Shown here piece after piece: positions 56,665-64,000 of a stretch of DNA of 64,000 bases; the first letter of the stretch is position 1; each line of letters opens with the position of its first letter. A program made the position numbers and the translations under genes. Below the pieces are notes generated by a model. That model was given only the letters and a program-made list of their open reading frames with translations. It ran no database searches and had not been told where the DNA came from. The stretch is from assembly GCA_910585435.1 (NCBI GenBank), contig CAJUEJ010000004.1, positions 124,001 through 188,000 of the forward strand, read 5' to 3'. Source of the stretch: an uncultured Hungatella sp. (lineage in GTDB: Bacteria; Bacillota; Clostridia; Lachnospirales; Lachnospiraceae).

Positions 56665-57947
56665 AGGTATTGATTGTAGGCAGCGGAGGAAGAGAACACG
56701 CCATCGCATGGAAGGTGGCCCGGAGTCCTAAGGTAGACAAGATTTACTGCGCACCGGGAAACGCAGGGATTTCCCAGGTGGCAGAGTGTGTTCCCATCGG
56801 CGCCATGGAGTTTCAAAAGCTTGTGGCATTTGCCAAAGAAAAAGAGATTGATCTGACGGTTATAGGCATGGACGACCCGCTGGTAGGCGGTGTGGTAGAT
56901 GCCTTTGAGGCAGCAGGGCTGCGGGTGTTCGGGCCCAGGAAGAATGCGGCGGTTTTAGAGGGCTCCAAGGCTTTTTCCAAGAACCTGATGAAAAAGTACA
57001 ACATTCCCACCGCAGCCTATGAGACCTTTACAGACCCGGACAAGGCCCTGGCCTACCTGGAGACGGCCAGGATGCCTATTGTCTTAAAGGCGGACGGGCT
57101 GGCCCTGGGGAAAGGAGTCCTGATCTGCCAGACCAGGGAGGAGGCAAAAGAGGGAGTTCGAACCCTTATGCTGGATAAAAAGTTTGGATCTGCCGGAGAT
57201 GAGATTGTGATCGAGGAGTTTATGACAGGAAGAGAAGTGTCTGTGCTTTCCTTCGTAGACGGCAATGTGGTGAAGATCATGAGTTCTGCCCAGGATCATA
57301 AACGGGCAAAGGACGGGGATCAGGGACTGAACACAGGAGGCATGGGCAATTTCTCTCCAAGCCCGTTTTACACAGAGAAGGTGGATGCATTCTGCAGGAA
57401 GTACATTTACCAGCCTACAGTGGATGCTATGAAGGCAGAGGGAAGGCCCTTTAAGGGAGTTATCTTCTTCGGCCTGATGCTGACTGAAGATGGCCCAAAA
57501 GTTCTGGAATACAATGCCCGCTTCGGAGATCCGGAAGCCCAGGTGGTTTTGCCCAGACTGGAGAATGACATTGTGGACGTGTTTGAGGCCTGTATCGACG
57601 GGACGTTGGATCAGATGGAACTGAAATTTGACAATGAAAAGGCAACAGTCTGTGTTATTCTGGCTTCTGACGGGTATCCGGTGGAGTATAAGAAAGGGTT
57701 TCCCATCCAGGGGCTGGAGAATTTTGAAGGGAAAGACGGGTACTATGTCTTCCATTCCGGAACGAAGTTTGATGAACTGGGCCGGATTGTGACAAACGGC
57801 GGAAGAGTCCTTGGCGTGACGGCCAACGGTGCTACCCTTAAAGAAGCCAGGGAAAATGCCTACAGGGCCACAGAGTGGGTAAGCTTTGAGAATCAATATA
57901 TGAGACATGATATCGGAAAAGCTATTGACCAGGTGCAGCAGGAGTAA
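56661..57947 (+). CDS. purD: Phosphoribosylamine-glycine ligase
   Basis: A 428-residue ATP-grasp enzyme. It opens with KVLIVGSGGREHAIAWKVA; KADGLALGKGVLIC, NTGGMGNFSPSPFYT and LEYNARFGDPEAQVVLPRL are the PurD signature. It joins phosphoribosylamine and glycine. The frame is open to 56610, but ATG 56661, preceded by GGAGGAG, overlaps the stop of purN and begins the conserved part. Confidence 0.95.
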   Translation: MKVLIVGSGGREHAIAWKVARSPKVDKIYCAPGNAGISQVAECVPIGAMEFQKLVAFAKEKEIDLTVIGMDDPLVGGVVDAFEAAGLRVFGPRKNAAVLEGSKAFSKNLMKKYNIPTAAYETFTDPDKALAYLETARMPIVLKADGLALGKGVLICQTREEAKEGVRTLMLDKKFGSAGDEIVIEEFMTGREVSVLSFVDGNVVKIMSSAQDHKRAKDGDQGLNTGGMGNFSPSPFYTEKVDAFCRKYIYQPTVDAMKAEGRPFKGVIFFGLMLTEDGPKVLEYNARFGDPEAQVVLPRLENDIVDVFEACIDGTLDQMELKFDNEKATVCVILASDGYPVEYKKGFPIQGLENFEGKDGYYVFHSGTKFDELGRIVTNGGRVLGVTANGATLKEARENAYRATEWVSFENQYMRHDIGKAIDQVQQE

Positions 57948-57990
57948 TAAGCTGTTGATGATACTATAATAAATACCCGAATATAAAAGA

Positions 57991-58028
57991 AGAGGCTGCC
58001 ATCCAAGAAAAATGGCCGCCTCTTTTTC
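57991..58028 (+). terminator. Rho-independent terminator of the pur operon
   Basis: AGAGGC and GCCAT near 57991-58002 pair with ATGGC and GCCTCT near 58012-58023, then TTTTTC. Bases 58029-58145 hold nothing clear. Confidence 0.8.
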
Positions 58029-58145
58029 CGATTGCACAAGTTCGGAATACTCAGCGTAGCCTGCTGCGCCTCCGTTTCCGAACTCCCACACTCGAAAAAA
58101 TATCCTGGAAAATTTACACAGGAACTTCAGGGACGGAGTACTGCT

Positions 58146-59912
58146 TTAAAATACCGCCTTCACAACCTCCTGTCTGTCCACGTCTATCACCCCGTATGTA
58201 TTCAGCCTCAGCCTTGGGATCACCGGCAGGCTGACAAAAGCCAGGGTCATAAAGGGGTCGATATCCTGGGAAATCCCCAGCCTGCGAGTAAGTTTTTTTA
58301 GCTCTTCTAAGCGCCGGTCTGTCTCTTCCAGTGTCAACATTGACATAAGCCCTGCTACAGGGAGAGGAAGGTCACTAAGCACCTTTCCCTCCAGAGCTAC
58401 GGCCAGGCCGCCCTGGTTTTCAAGCACCCGGTTTCCTGCCGCAAGCATATCTTCATCGGTTACTCCGGCCACCACAAGATTGTGGGAATCATGGCCGATG
58501 CTGGTAGCCACCGCCCCCTTTTTCAGGCCATACCTTCCAAGAAAGCCTAACCCCATGTGTCCTGTGCCGTGGTGCCGCTCAAAGACTGCCAGCTTCACAA
58601 CGTCCTCCAGGACATCAACCCCTGGCGCAAAGCCGGGACTGTCTGTCCACTTCCGGATCCGTTCCTGGGTAGTCAGTTCATGTGCCACAAGGTCAATTAC
58701 CCGTTGGTTGGGGCCATGTTCTTTAAATTCCAGGCTGGAAAGGGTGATGGGAGACATATGGAAGGAATGAAACACCCGGTCTTTTGTGCCTGGATCCAGA
58801 AGATGAGGATCCCCGGCAGAGATACCGCCATCTATAAGCAGCCGCCCGCTTTCTGCTGCCAGCCAGCCCTCCTTGTAGACGGCAGTCACTTTAACAGTTT
58901 TTAAATCATCGAAAATCACCAGATCTGCAAGATATCCGGGAGCCACCGCGCCTCTGTTCTTTAATCCGAAGAAGCAGGCGGGGTTGTAGGTTCCCATCTT
59001 AATGGCCCTGACAGGATCCGCCCCCAGTTCCACAGCCTTACGGATAATGCCGTCAATATGGCCTCCCTGCAGAAGATCTCCCGGATGCTTATCGTCTGTC
59101 ACCAGCATAGCCCTCTGATAATACGGAGGTTTAAATAGTTCTGTCAGAGCCTGGAGATTGTGGGCGGCGGTTCCCTGCCGGATCATGATCCACTGTCCGC
59201 TGGCCAGCTTTTCCAGCGCCTCCGCCATATGGGAGCATTCATGGTCTGATGCCACACCTGCTGCCACATATGCCTGCAGGGATTTTCCTGAGAGAAGAGG
59301 GGCGTGTCCGTCTATAAGCTTCCCTGTTGTAAGAGCCCCTGCGATTTTTTCAAGACACTGGTTATCCCCCTGTATGGTGCCGTAAGAATTCATCATTTCC
59401 GCCAGCCCCAAAACCCTGGGCTCCCTGTAAAAAGGCGCCAAGTCAGCGGCACTCATCCGGGCGCCAGATTCATCCAGATCTGTGCTGGGGACACAGGAGG
59501 GGAGCATGAAAAATACGTCCATACACAGGTTCTCTGTCTTTTTCAGCATGTACTCTATCCCTGCGGTTCCCGCCACATTGGTAATCTCATGAGGGTCGGT
59601 GACAACAGCTGTGGTCCCGTGAGGAAGAACCGCCCTCTCAAATTCGGCAGGCAGTACCATGGAGCTTTCCAGGTGGATGTGGCCGTCGATGAAGCCGGGG
59701 CATACATAGCTTCCCTTCAGATCAATCTCCTCTTCTCCTTCATATATGCCGGTGCCTGCAATATATCCGTCCTGGATGGCAATATCTGCTGTCATAACAG
59801 ACTCGGTAAACACGTTTATGATGCGCGCATTTTTAAGAACCAGCCTGGCTTTTTTCTCCCCTGCTGCCACAGAGATTATTCTTTTAAGCCTGTCTTTAGG
59901 AAATTGAGTCAT
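58146..59912 (-). CDS. ade: Adenine deaminase
   Basis: A 588-residue metal-dependent amidohydrolase of the ADEC type. FIDGHIHLESSMVLPAEF and TAVVTDPHEITNVAGTAGIEYM give the metal ligands; DGHAPLLSGKSLQAYV and VTDDKHPGDLLQGGHID are typical, and the C-terminal part includes IGHDSHNLVVAGV. It converts adenine to hypoxanthine and ammonia for purine salvage. It is convergent with the pur operon. GGAGGG precedes the start. Confidence 0.92.
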   Translation of the reverse strand: MTQFPKDRLKRIISVAAGEKKARLVLKNARIINVFTESVMTADIAIQDGYIAGTGIYEGEEEIDLKGSYVCPGFIDGHIHLESSMVLPAEFERAVLPHGTTAVVTDPHEITNVAGTAGIEYMLKKTENLCMDVFFMLPSCVPSTDLDESGARMSAADLAPFYREPRVLGLAEMMNSYGTIQGDNQCLEKIAGALTTGKLIDGHAPLLSGKSLQAYVAAGVASDHECSHMAEALEKLASGQWIMIRQGTAAHNLQALTELFKPPYYQRAMLVTDDKHPGDLLQGGHIDGIIRKAVELGADPVRAIKMGTYNPACFFGLKNRGAVAPGYLADLVIFDDLKTVKVTAVYKEGWLAAESGRLLIDGGISAGDPHLLDPGTKDRVFHSFHMSPITLSSLEFKEHGPNQRVIDLVAHELTTQERIRKWTDSPGFAPGVDVLEDVVKLAVFERHHGTGHMGLGFLGRYGLKKGAVATSIGHDSHNLVVAGVTDEDMLAAGNRVLENQGGLAVALEGKVLSDLPLPVAGLMSMLTLEETDRRLEELKKLTRRLGISQDIDPFMTLAFVSLPVIPRLRLNTYGVIDVDRQEVVKAVF

Positions 59913-60014
59913 CCTTTGAGCCCTCCTTGTTATGTATTTGCTTTTGTGCTATTTTAACTAATATAAATTTTAAAATACAAATAAAATAGTAATATTAGAT
60001 AAAAAATTTGTTTA

Positions 60015-60042
60015 ATTATATCATTTTATGCGTTGTTGTCAA
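60015..60042 (-). promoter_or_regulatory. Promoter of the adenine deaminase gene
   Basis: On the minus strand TTGACA (60042-60037) and TATAAT (60020-60015) have a 16-base spacer. The leader of about 95 bases is very AT-rich with CTAATAT/ATATTAG and CTATTTTA/TAAAATAG inverted repeats; I see no purine riboswitch core in it. Confidence 0.75.
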
Positions 60043-60276
60043 TAGATTAAGAAAAGAAAGTTTTTGAAAAAAATGTGGATATTTTTTGGCCAATCAGGCG
60101 GAAATCATAGGATATGGGGATTGACAATAATATCTGCACATCCGTTTTTACGGCTTTTTATATGCCTGAGGACAGCACAAAGGAAAATATGATGACAGAT
60201 CATAAAATTGGAAGATAGCATGTCTTAGCTGATACATGATATAGTGAGGCAGAAGAAAGGGGGAATCAAATTATTT
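60043..60276. other. Intergenic region before the ABC importer
   Basis: No gene seen. A TTGACA at 60121-60126 faces the ABC operon, but no good -10 lies 16-18 bases after it. A sugar-responsive promoter weak in the absence of its activator would look like this; that is inference. Confidence 0.35.
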
Positions 60277-61212
60277 ATGGACAGCAGCAAAAAAACAGGG
60301 AATTCATTGGGCAAAACTTTGGCTAAGGAATTCAAAAGGAACTGGGTTCTGTATGTGATGATGGTTCCGGCATTGGTTTATTTCTTGTTATACTGTTATT
60401 TTCCAATGTTTGGACTGGTCATCGCCTTTCAGGATTACCGGGTCGGAGATCCATTTTTGGGAGGGAAATTTGTAGGCTTTAAGCACTTTACCGATTTTTT
60501 CCAGAGCTATTACTTCGGAAGGCTGTTAAAGAATACATTTCTTTTAAGTATGGGAGTCCTGATCTTTGGATACCCGGTGCCGCTTATCTTTGCTCTCCTG
60601 TTAAACGAAGTGCGTCATCTTAAGTTTAAGAAACTGGCCCAGACAATCACGTATCTGCCTCATTTTATCAGTCTGGTGGTAATCTGTGGCCTGATTCTGG
60701 ATTTTACCAAGATGGACGGACTGATTAACACCCTTATAAAGGCCTGCGGCGGAGAGCCTATTCCCTTTATGTCAAAACCGGAATGGTTCAAGCCAGTGTA
60801 TATCATCTCTGATATATGGTCCAGCTTTGGATGGAACAGCATCATCTTTATCGCAGCCCTCCTTGGCATTGATCAGGAGCAGTACGAGGCGGCAGCCCTG
60901 GACGGGGCAGGCAGATTAAAGAAGATTCTCTACATATCTATTCCCGGAATCACGCCGGTGATTATGACCACGCTTCTGATGCGTCTGGGGCGCGTGATGT
61001 CCCTGGGATTTGAGAAGGTATTTAACCTGTACAACGCGTCCACCTATGAAACGGCTGATATTATTTCTACCTTTGTGTACCGTCAGGGTATCTTAAATGC
61101 AAACTACAGCTCGGCTGCGGCTATCGGCTTGTTCAATGCGGTGATAAACCTGGCGCTTGTGATGGCAGCCAACCGGATAAGCAAGAAACTGACGGAAAGC
61201 AGTCTATGGTAA
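60277..61212 (+). CDS. ABC sugar transporter permease, LplB type
   Basis: A 311-residue permease with about six membrane segments. The inner-loop EAA motif reads EQYEAAALDGAGRLKKILYISIPGI. The start LAKEFKRNWVLYVMMVPALVYFLLYCYFPMFG is typical of LplB/YtcP-type proteins that import oligosaccharides such as uronate or xylan fragments. ATG 60277 has AAAGGGGG upstream at a rather long distance; GTG 60244 is an in-frame alternative. It forms an operon with the second permease and the binding lipoprotein. No ATPase gene is seen; such systems share MsmK-type ATPases. Confidence 0.85.
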   Translation: MDSSKKTGNSLGKTLAKEFKRNWVLYVMMVPALVYFLLYCYFPMFGLVIAFQDYRVGDPFLGGKFVGFKHFTDFFQSYYFGRLLKNTFLLSMGVLIFGYPVPLIFALLLNEVRHLKFKKLAQTITYLPHFISLVVICGLILDFTKMDGLINTLIKACGGEPIPFMSKPEWFKPVYIISDIWSSFGWNSIIFIAALLGIDQEQYEAAALDGAGRLKKILYISIPGITPVIMTTLLMRLGRVMSLGFEKVFNLYNASTYETADIISTFVYRQGILNANYSSAAAIGLFNAVINLALVMAANRISKKLTESSLW

Positions 61213-61223
61213 GGGGGCAGATT

Positions 61224-62102
61224 ATGAGAACAGGGAAAACACTAAAAAAATTCGGACTCTCGGATTGCGTTATCTATGCTATAATTCTGCTGCTGATGAT
61301 TGCCACGCTGTATCCGGTGTGGTACGTGGCCATGGCTTCTGTCAGCGATCCGATAAAGGCATACCAGTCAGGAGGCGTGCTTGTAATACCTAAGGGAATC
61401 CAGTGGGGCGGATATCGGCATGTGATGGACAATAAGGAGATCTGGAGCGGATATGGAAATACGATTTTTTACACGGTAGCGGCTACATTCCTGAACGTGG
61501 TGCTGACGGCAGCTCTGGCCTATCCGTTATCAAAAAAGAAGCTGATGCTTCGCAAACCTATCACCATGTTTATTATGTTTACCATGTTTTTTAACGGAGG
61601 CATGATCCCTACCTATCTTGTGATGAATAAGATAGGAATTTTAAACACCAGGGCGGCGGTAATTCTGCCAGGACTGGTCAGCGTGTTCAATTTCATTATT
61701 ATGAGAACCAATTTTGAAGCCATACCGGAGAGCCTGGAGGAATCCGCGTATCTGGACGGAGCCGATGACTGGACGATCTTCTGGAAGATTATTATGCCTT
61801 TGAGTAAATCGACTCTGGCAATGATGGTTCTGTTCTACGGGGTACAGCATTGGAGCAGCTGGTTTAATGAGATGCTGTATTTAAGAGACCGTGGATTGTG
61901 GCCTCTGGCATTGATTACCAGAGAAATTATCATTAACAGCAGTACGGGAGTTGCAGCCGAAAGCGGCACAATGACCATGGAAATGTCTGAGAACATCAAA
62001 TATTGTACCATTATGGTGACTACACTTCCGATTCTGTGCCTCTATCCGTTCTTACAGAAATATTTTGTGAAGGGACAGATGGCCGGAGCGGTGAAAGGGT
62101 AA
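61224..62102 (+). CDS. ABC sugar transporter permease, YtcP/AraQ type
   Basis: The second permease (292 residues, about six membrane segments). The EAA loop is found as PESLEESAYLDGADDWTIFWKIIMPL, and NEMLYLRDRGLWPLALITREI is a feature of the YtcP branch. It pairs with the LplB-like permease 11 bases upstream. The start at ATG 61224 follows AAGGGGG. Confidence 0.88.
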   Translation: MRTGKTLKKFGLSDCVIYAIILLLMIATLYPVWYVAMASVSDPIKAYQSGGVLVIPKGIQWGGYRHVMDNKEIWSGYGNTIFYTVAATFLNVVLTAALAYPLSKKKLMLRKPITMFIMFTMFFNGGMIPTYLVMNKIGILNTRAAVILPGLVSVFNFIIMRTNFEAIPESLEESAYLDGADDWTIFWKIIMPLSKSTLAMMVLFYGVQHWSSWFNEMLYLRDRGLWPLALITREIIINSSTGVAAESGTMTMEMSENIKYCTIMVTTLPILCLYPFLQKYFVKGQMAGAVKG

Positions 62103-62117
62103 GGGAGAGGAAAAACT

Positions 62118-63806
62118 ATGAGAAAAGATAGAAATACAGCAATAATGAAGCTGAGAAAAACAGTGGGAGTTATGATTACCGTTTCCATGATTGCAGGGCT
62201 TGCAGGATGTGGATCATCCGGCAGTAATGGGGCAAAGGATCAGAGCCAGGCAGAAGGAGGTGGTTTGCAGGATACCCAGGCCGGCGGGGAATTTACAGGA
62301 GAGCCTGTGGAGGCATCCTATCCTCTGACTTCCGAGAAAAAGCAGCTGACCGTTTACGCAAAGAACAGCAATTCCAGTGTCTTAAGCAGCTATCAGGAGA
62401 TCCAGGCTTTTGAGAAGGCGGCGGAAACCTTGGGAGTAGAGCTGGTATGGACCCATCCGGTGGCAGGAAGCGAGACGGATCAGTATAACCTGATGATTGC
62501 CTCCCAGGAACTTCCGGACATTATTTTCTGGGATTTTTCCAGCACCTCTACAAAGCTGACCGGGCTCATAGACAATGGAAGCGCTATTGATATGGATTCC
62601 CTGATTCGCCAGTACGCCCCCAATTATCTGAAGGCTTTGGAGACGGATGAGGAGATTATGAGGCAGGCGCTGACCGATGAGGGGAAATTTGCTGCCATGT
62701 ATAAGCTGGAGCCGACGCAGGCCCGCCTGGTTACCGCCGGCCCGCTGATGCGCAAAGATCTTCTGGAACAGTATGGCCTTGAAGTCCCGGTTACCATAGA
62801 AGACTGGTACAAGAACTTAAAGACATTTAAAGAGAACGGGATGCAGGCCCCTCTGACTGTCTCCAACAGTGAACCCAGAACATCCCTTTATTTCACCATG
62901 TCCGCCTTTCAGACATATTATTCTTTCTACATAGATCCGGATACCGGCAAGATAGCTTATGGACCTATTACGGAAAACTACAGAGAATGGTTAAGGGAGA
63001 TGAAACGCTGGTATGGCGAGGGCCTGATCGATCCGGAGTATACGGCAACGGACCGAAAGACGTTAGCCAGCAACATGACAGGCGGAAAGAGCGGTGCAAC
63101 CATGGGATTGCTGTCTGCAACCATAGGGAATCTGACCTCAACGGCAAGAACTCAAAACCCGGATTATGAACTGGTTGGCTGCCCCTGGCCGGTAAAGGCA
63201 GAGGGGGACACGCCATACGTTATTAATTATGAGGCAGCTGTGCGGGTAGGCGGTATGGGTGCTGTGGTTACCTCCAGCTGTCAGGAACCGGTTTTGGCAG
63301 TGCAGGTGCTTGATTACTTTTACAGCGAAGAAGGACAGGATTTGCTGAATTGGGGAATCGAGGGCGTGACGTATGAGAAGGATGGCAGCAATAACAAGAA
63401 GTTTACAGATGGGATCATGAAGGAGGCTTCCGGCAAGACACCTTCTGAGGCAATAGCCCCTTATGCAATCCCGGCCCTGGGATTCACAAAGATGATGGAT
63501 TATGATGCTTGGGCAGCCATTAACTTAAGCCTTCCGGAACAGTTTGAGGCCAATAAAGTTTGGGCAGAAGGCAGTACAGGCATGATGCTGCCAAATCTGG
63601 AGCTGACCAGTGAAAAGAATGACGAGTACAACAAGATTATGAATGAGATTAAGACCTATGTGGATGAAAACCAGATTAAATTTATTACAGGCGCCCTGGA
63701 CGTGGACAGTGATTTCGAAAAGTATGTGGACCAGATTAAGAAAATGAAAATTGAGACGGCTGCAGCCTACATGCAGGAAGCTTATGATGCCTACAAAAAC
63801 CGATAA
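62118..63806 (+). CDS. Extracellular sugar-binding lipoprotein (LplA/YtcQ type)
   Basis: A 562-residue solute-binding lipoprotein. The signal VMITVSMIAGLAGCGSSGS has a lipobox with Cys about residue 31, and is followed by a Gly/Gln-rich linker. The main part is that of family 1 extracellular solute-binding proteins of the long LplA group (LTVYAKNSNSSVLSSYQEI, LPDIIFWDFSSTSTKLTGLID, YLKALETDEEI). It binds an oligosaccharide outside the cell and passes it to the two permeases encoded before it. The sugar is not known. Confidence 0.88.
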   Translation: MRKDRNTAIMKLRKTVGVMITVSMIAGLAGCGSSGSNGAKDQSQAEGGGLQDTQAGGEFTGEPVEASYPLTSEKKQLTVYAKNSNSSVLSSYQEIQAFEKAAETLGVELVWTHPVAGSETDQYNLMIASQELPDIIFWDFSSTSTKLTGLIDNGSAIDMDSLIRQYAPNYLKALETDEEIMRQALTDEGKFAAMYKLEPTQARLVTAGPLMRKDLLEQYGLEVPVTIEDWYKNLKTFKENGMQAPLTVSNSEPRTSLYFTMSAFQTYYSFYIDPDTGKIAYGPITENYREWLREMKRWYGEGLIDPEYTATDRKTLASNMTGGKSGATMGLLSATIGNLTSTARTQNPDYELVGCPWPVKAEGDTPYVINYEAAVRVGGMGAVVTSSCQEPVLAVQVLDYFYSEEGQDLLNWGIEGVTYEKDGSNNKKFTDGIMKEASGKTPSEAIAPYAIPALGFTKMMDYDAWAAINLSLPEQFEANKVWAEGSTGMMLPNLELTSEKNDEYNKIMNEIKTYVDENQIKFITGALDVDSDFEKYVDQIKKMKIETAAAYMQEAYDAYKNR

Positions 63807-63833
63807 AGGTTTCCTTCCTTTGAAAAACGCCTC

Positions 63834-63862
63834 TGGACGGAAGTGCTAAACTCTGTTATAGT
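63834..63862 (+). promoter_or_regulatory. Predicted promoter for the last gene
   Basis: TGGACG at 63834-63839 and TATAGT at 63857-63862, spacer 17. Confidence 0.4.
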
Positions 63863-63897
63863 AGGGCTGTAGAATGAGACGCAAACGGGAAATACAG

Positions 63898-64000
63898 ATG
63901 AGTAAGGAAAATGAGAACAGGAAAAATCTACGCAGCCGGCATTTCCTGACACGGTTGATGGCCTCTTTCGGAATCATGCTGATTCTGCCAGTATTTCTGG
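63898..64000 (+). CDS. Start of a membrane-anchored protein, probably a regulator (partial)
   Basis: Only 34 codons are in the window: a polar start then HFLTRLMASFGIMLILPVFL, a membrane segment. AraC-family regulators with a sensor part and histidine kinases that sit beside LplB/YtcP importers often begin like this. The ATG at 63898 has a weak ribosome site. Identity is a guess from context. Confidence 0.35.
   Translation, partial: MSKENENRKNLRSRHFLTRLMASFGIMLILPVFL

Overview
The window looks like the chromosome of a gut-type Clostridia, most likely a Lachnospiraceae relative. This is inferred from AGGAGG-type ribosome sites, TTGACA/TATAAT promoters, a T-box leader, a CcpA-type cre site, PPi-type phosphofructokinase, low-GC Gram-positive surface-glycan genes and a lipoprotein-based ABC sugar importer. 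No marker gene fixes the species.

Layout. 1-0.3 kb: end of a PAP2 phosphatase. 0.4-1.6 kb: HipA-like protein. 1.6-13.1 kb: hexuronate/keto-deoxy-sugar catabolism (UxaA dehydratase, IclR regulator, KDPG aldolase, two PfkB kinases, PPi-PFK, aldo/keto reductase, isochorismatase-like hydrolase, GNAT, D-lyxose isomerase, DUF4432 epimerase-like protein), closed by a bidirectional terminator and tRNA-Leu(CAG). 13.4-19.2 kb (minus strand): nitroreductase, MATE pump, and an operon of ECF sigma factor, anti-sigma-like protein and VWA lipoprotein. 19.5-22.9 kb: decayed genes (a GH28 scrap, a frameshifted AAA protein), a pair of 26-bp inverted repeats enclosing a promoter, a TnpB-family protein whose three RuvC acidic residues are all replaced, and 480 bp of structured non-coding DNA. 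22.9-47.6 kb: a large surface-glycan island. Its AT-rich core (24.6-43.4 kb) codes for an adenylation enzyme plus carrier protein, CMP-sugar synthetase, B12 radical SAM enzyme, NeuB-like synthase, glycosyltransferases, UDP-sugar dehydrogenase and RgpF-like protein; a more GC-rich end carries two IspD/TarI-type cytidylyltransferases, a DUF4422 protein and an epimerase. 47.9-50.4 kb: AAA/PD-(D/E)XK protein and a serine recombinase. 50.4-54.2 kb: Trp-type T-box, TrpB2, and a GH25 lysozyme with cell-wall-binding repeats. 54.4-59.9 kb: purE-purM-purN-purD and a convergent adenine deaminase. 60.2-64 kb: oligosaccharide-type ABC importer and the start of a further membrane-anchored gene.

How it works together. 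The first block would turn altronate-like acids into 2-keto-3-deoxygluconate, phosphorylate it and split it to pyruvate and glyceraldehyde-3-phosphate, under CcpA-type and IclR control. The island builds and decorates a cell-surface glycan that appears to contain a nonulosonic (sialic-acid-like) sugar and an acyl or aminoacyl group delivered by a carrier protein.

The most exciting candidate is at 20.9-22.8 kb: a nuclease-dead TnpB homologue (the kind of protein described as TldR, an RNA-guided repressor) placed behind what has the architecture of an invertible promoter, followed by strong RNA-like hairpins and then by the glycan island. The residue losses and the repeats are seen directly; the regulatory role is inference. 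Other notable points are a 120-bp mobile-type repeat inserted in frame in the rgpF-like gene, and a shared small Rossmann module in seven island proteins.
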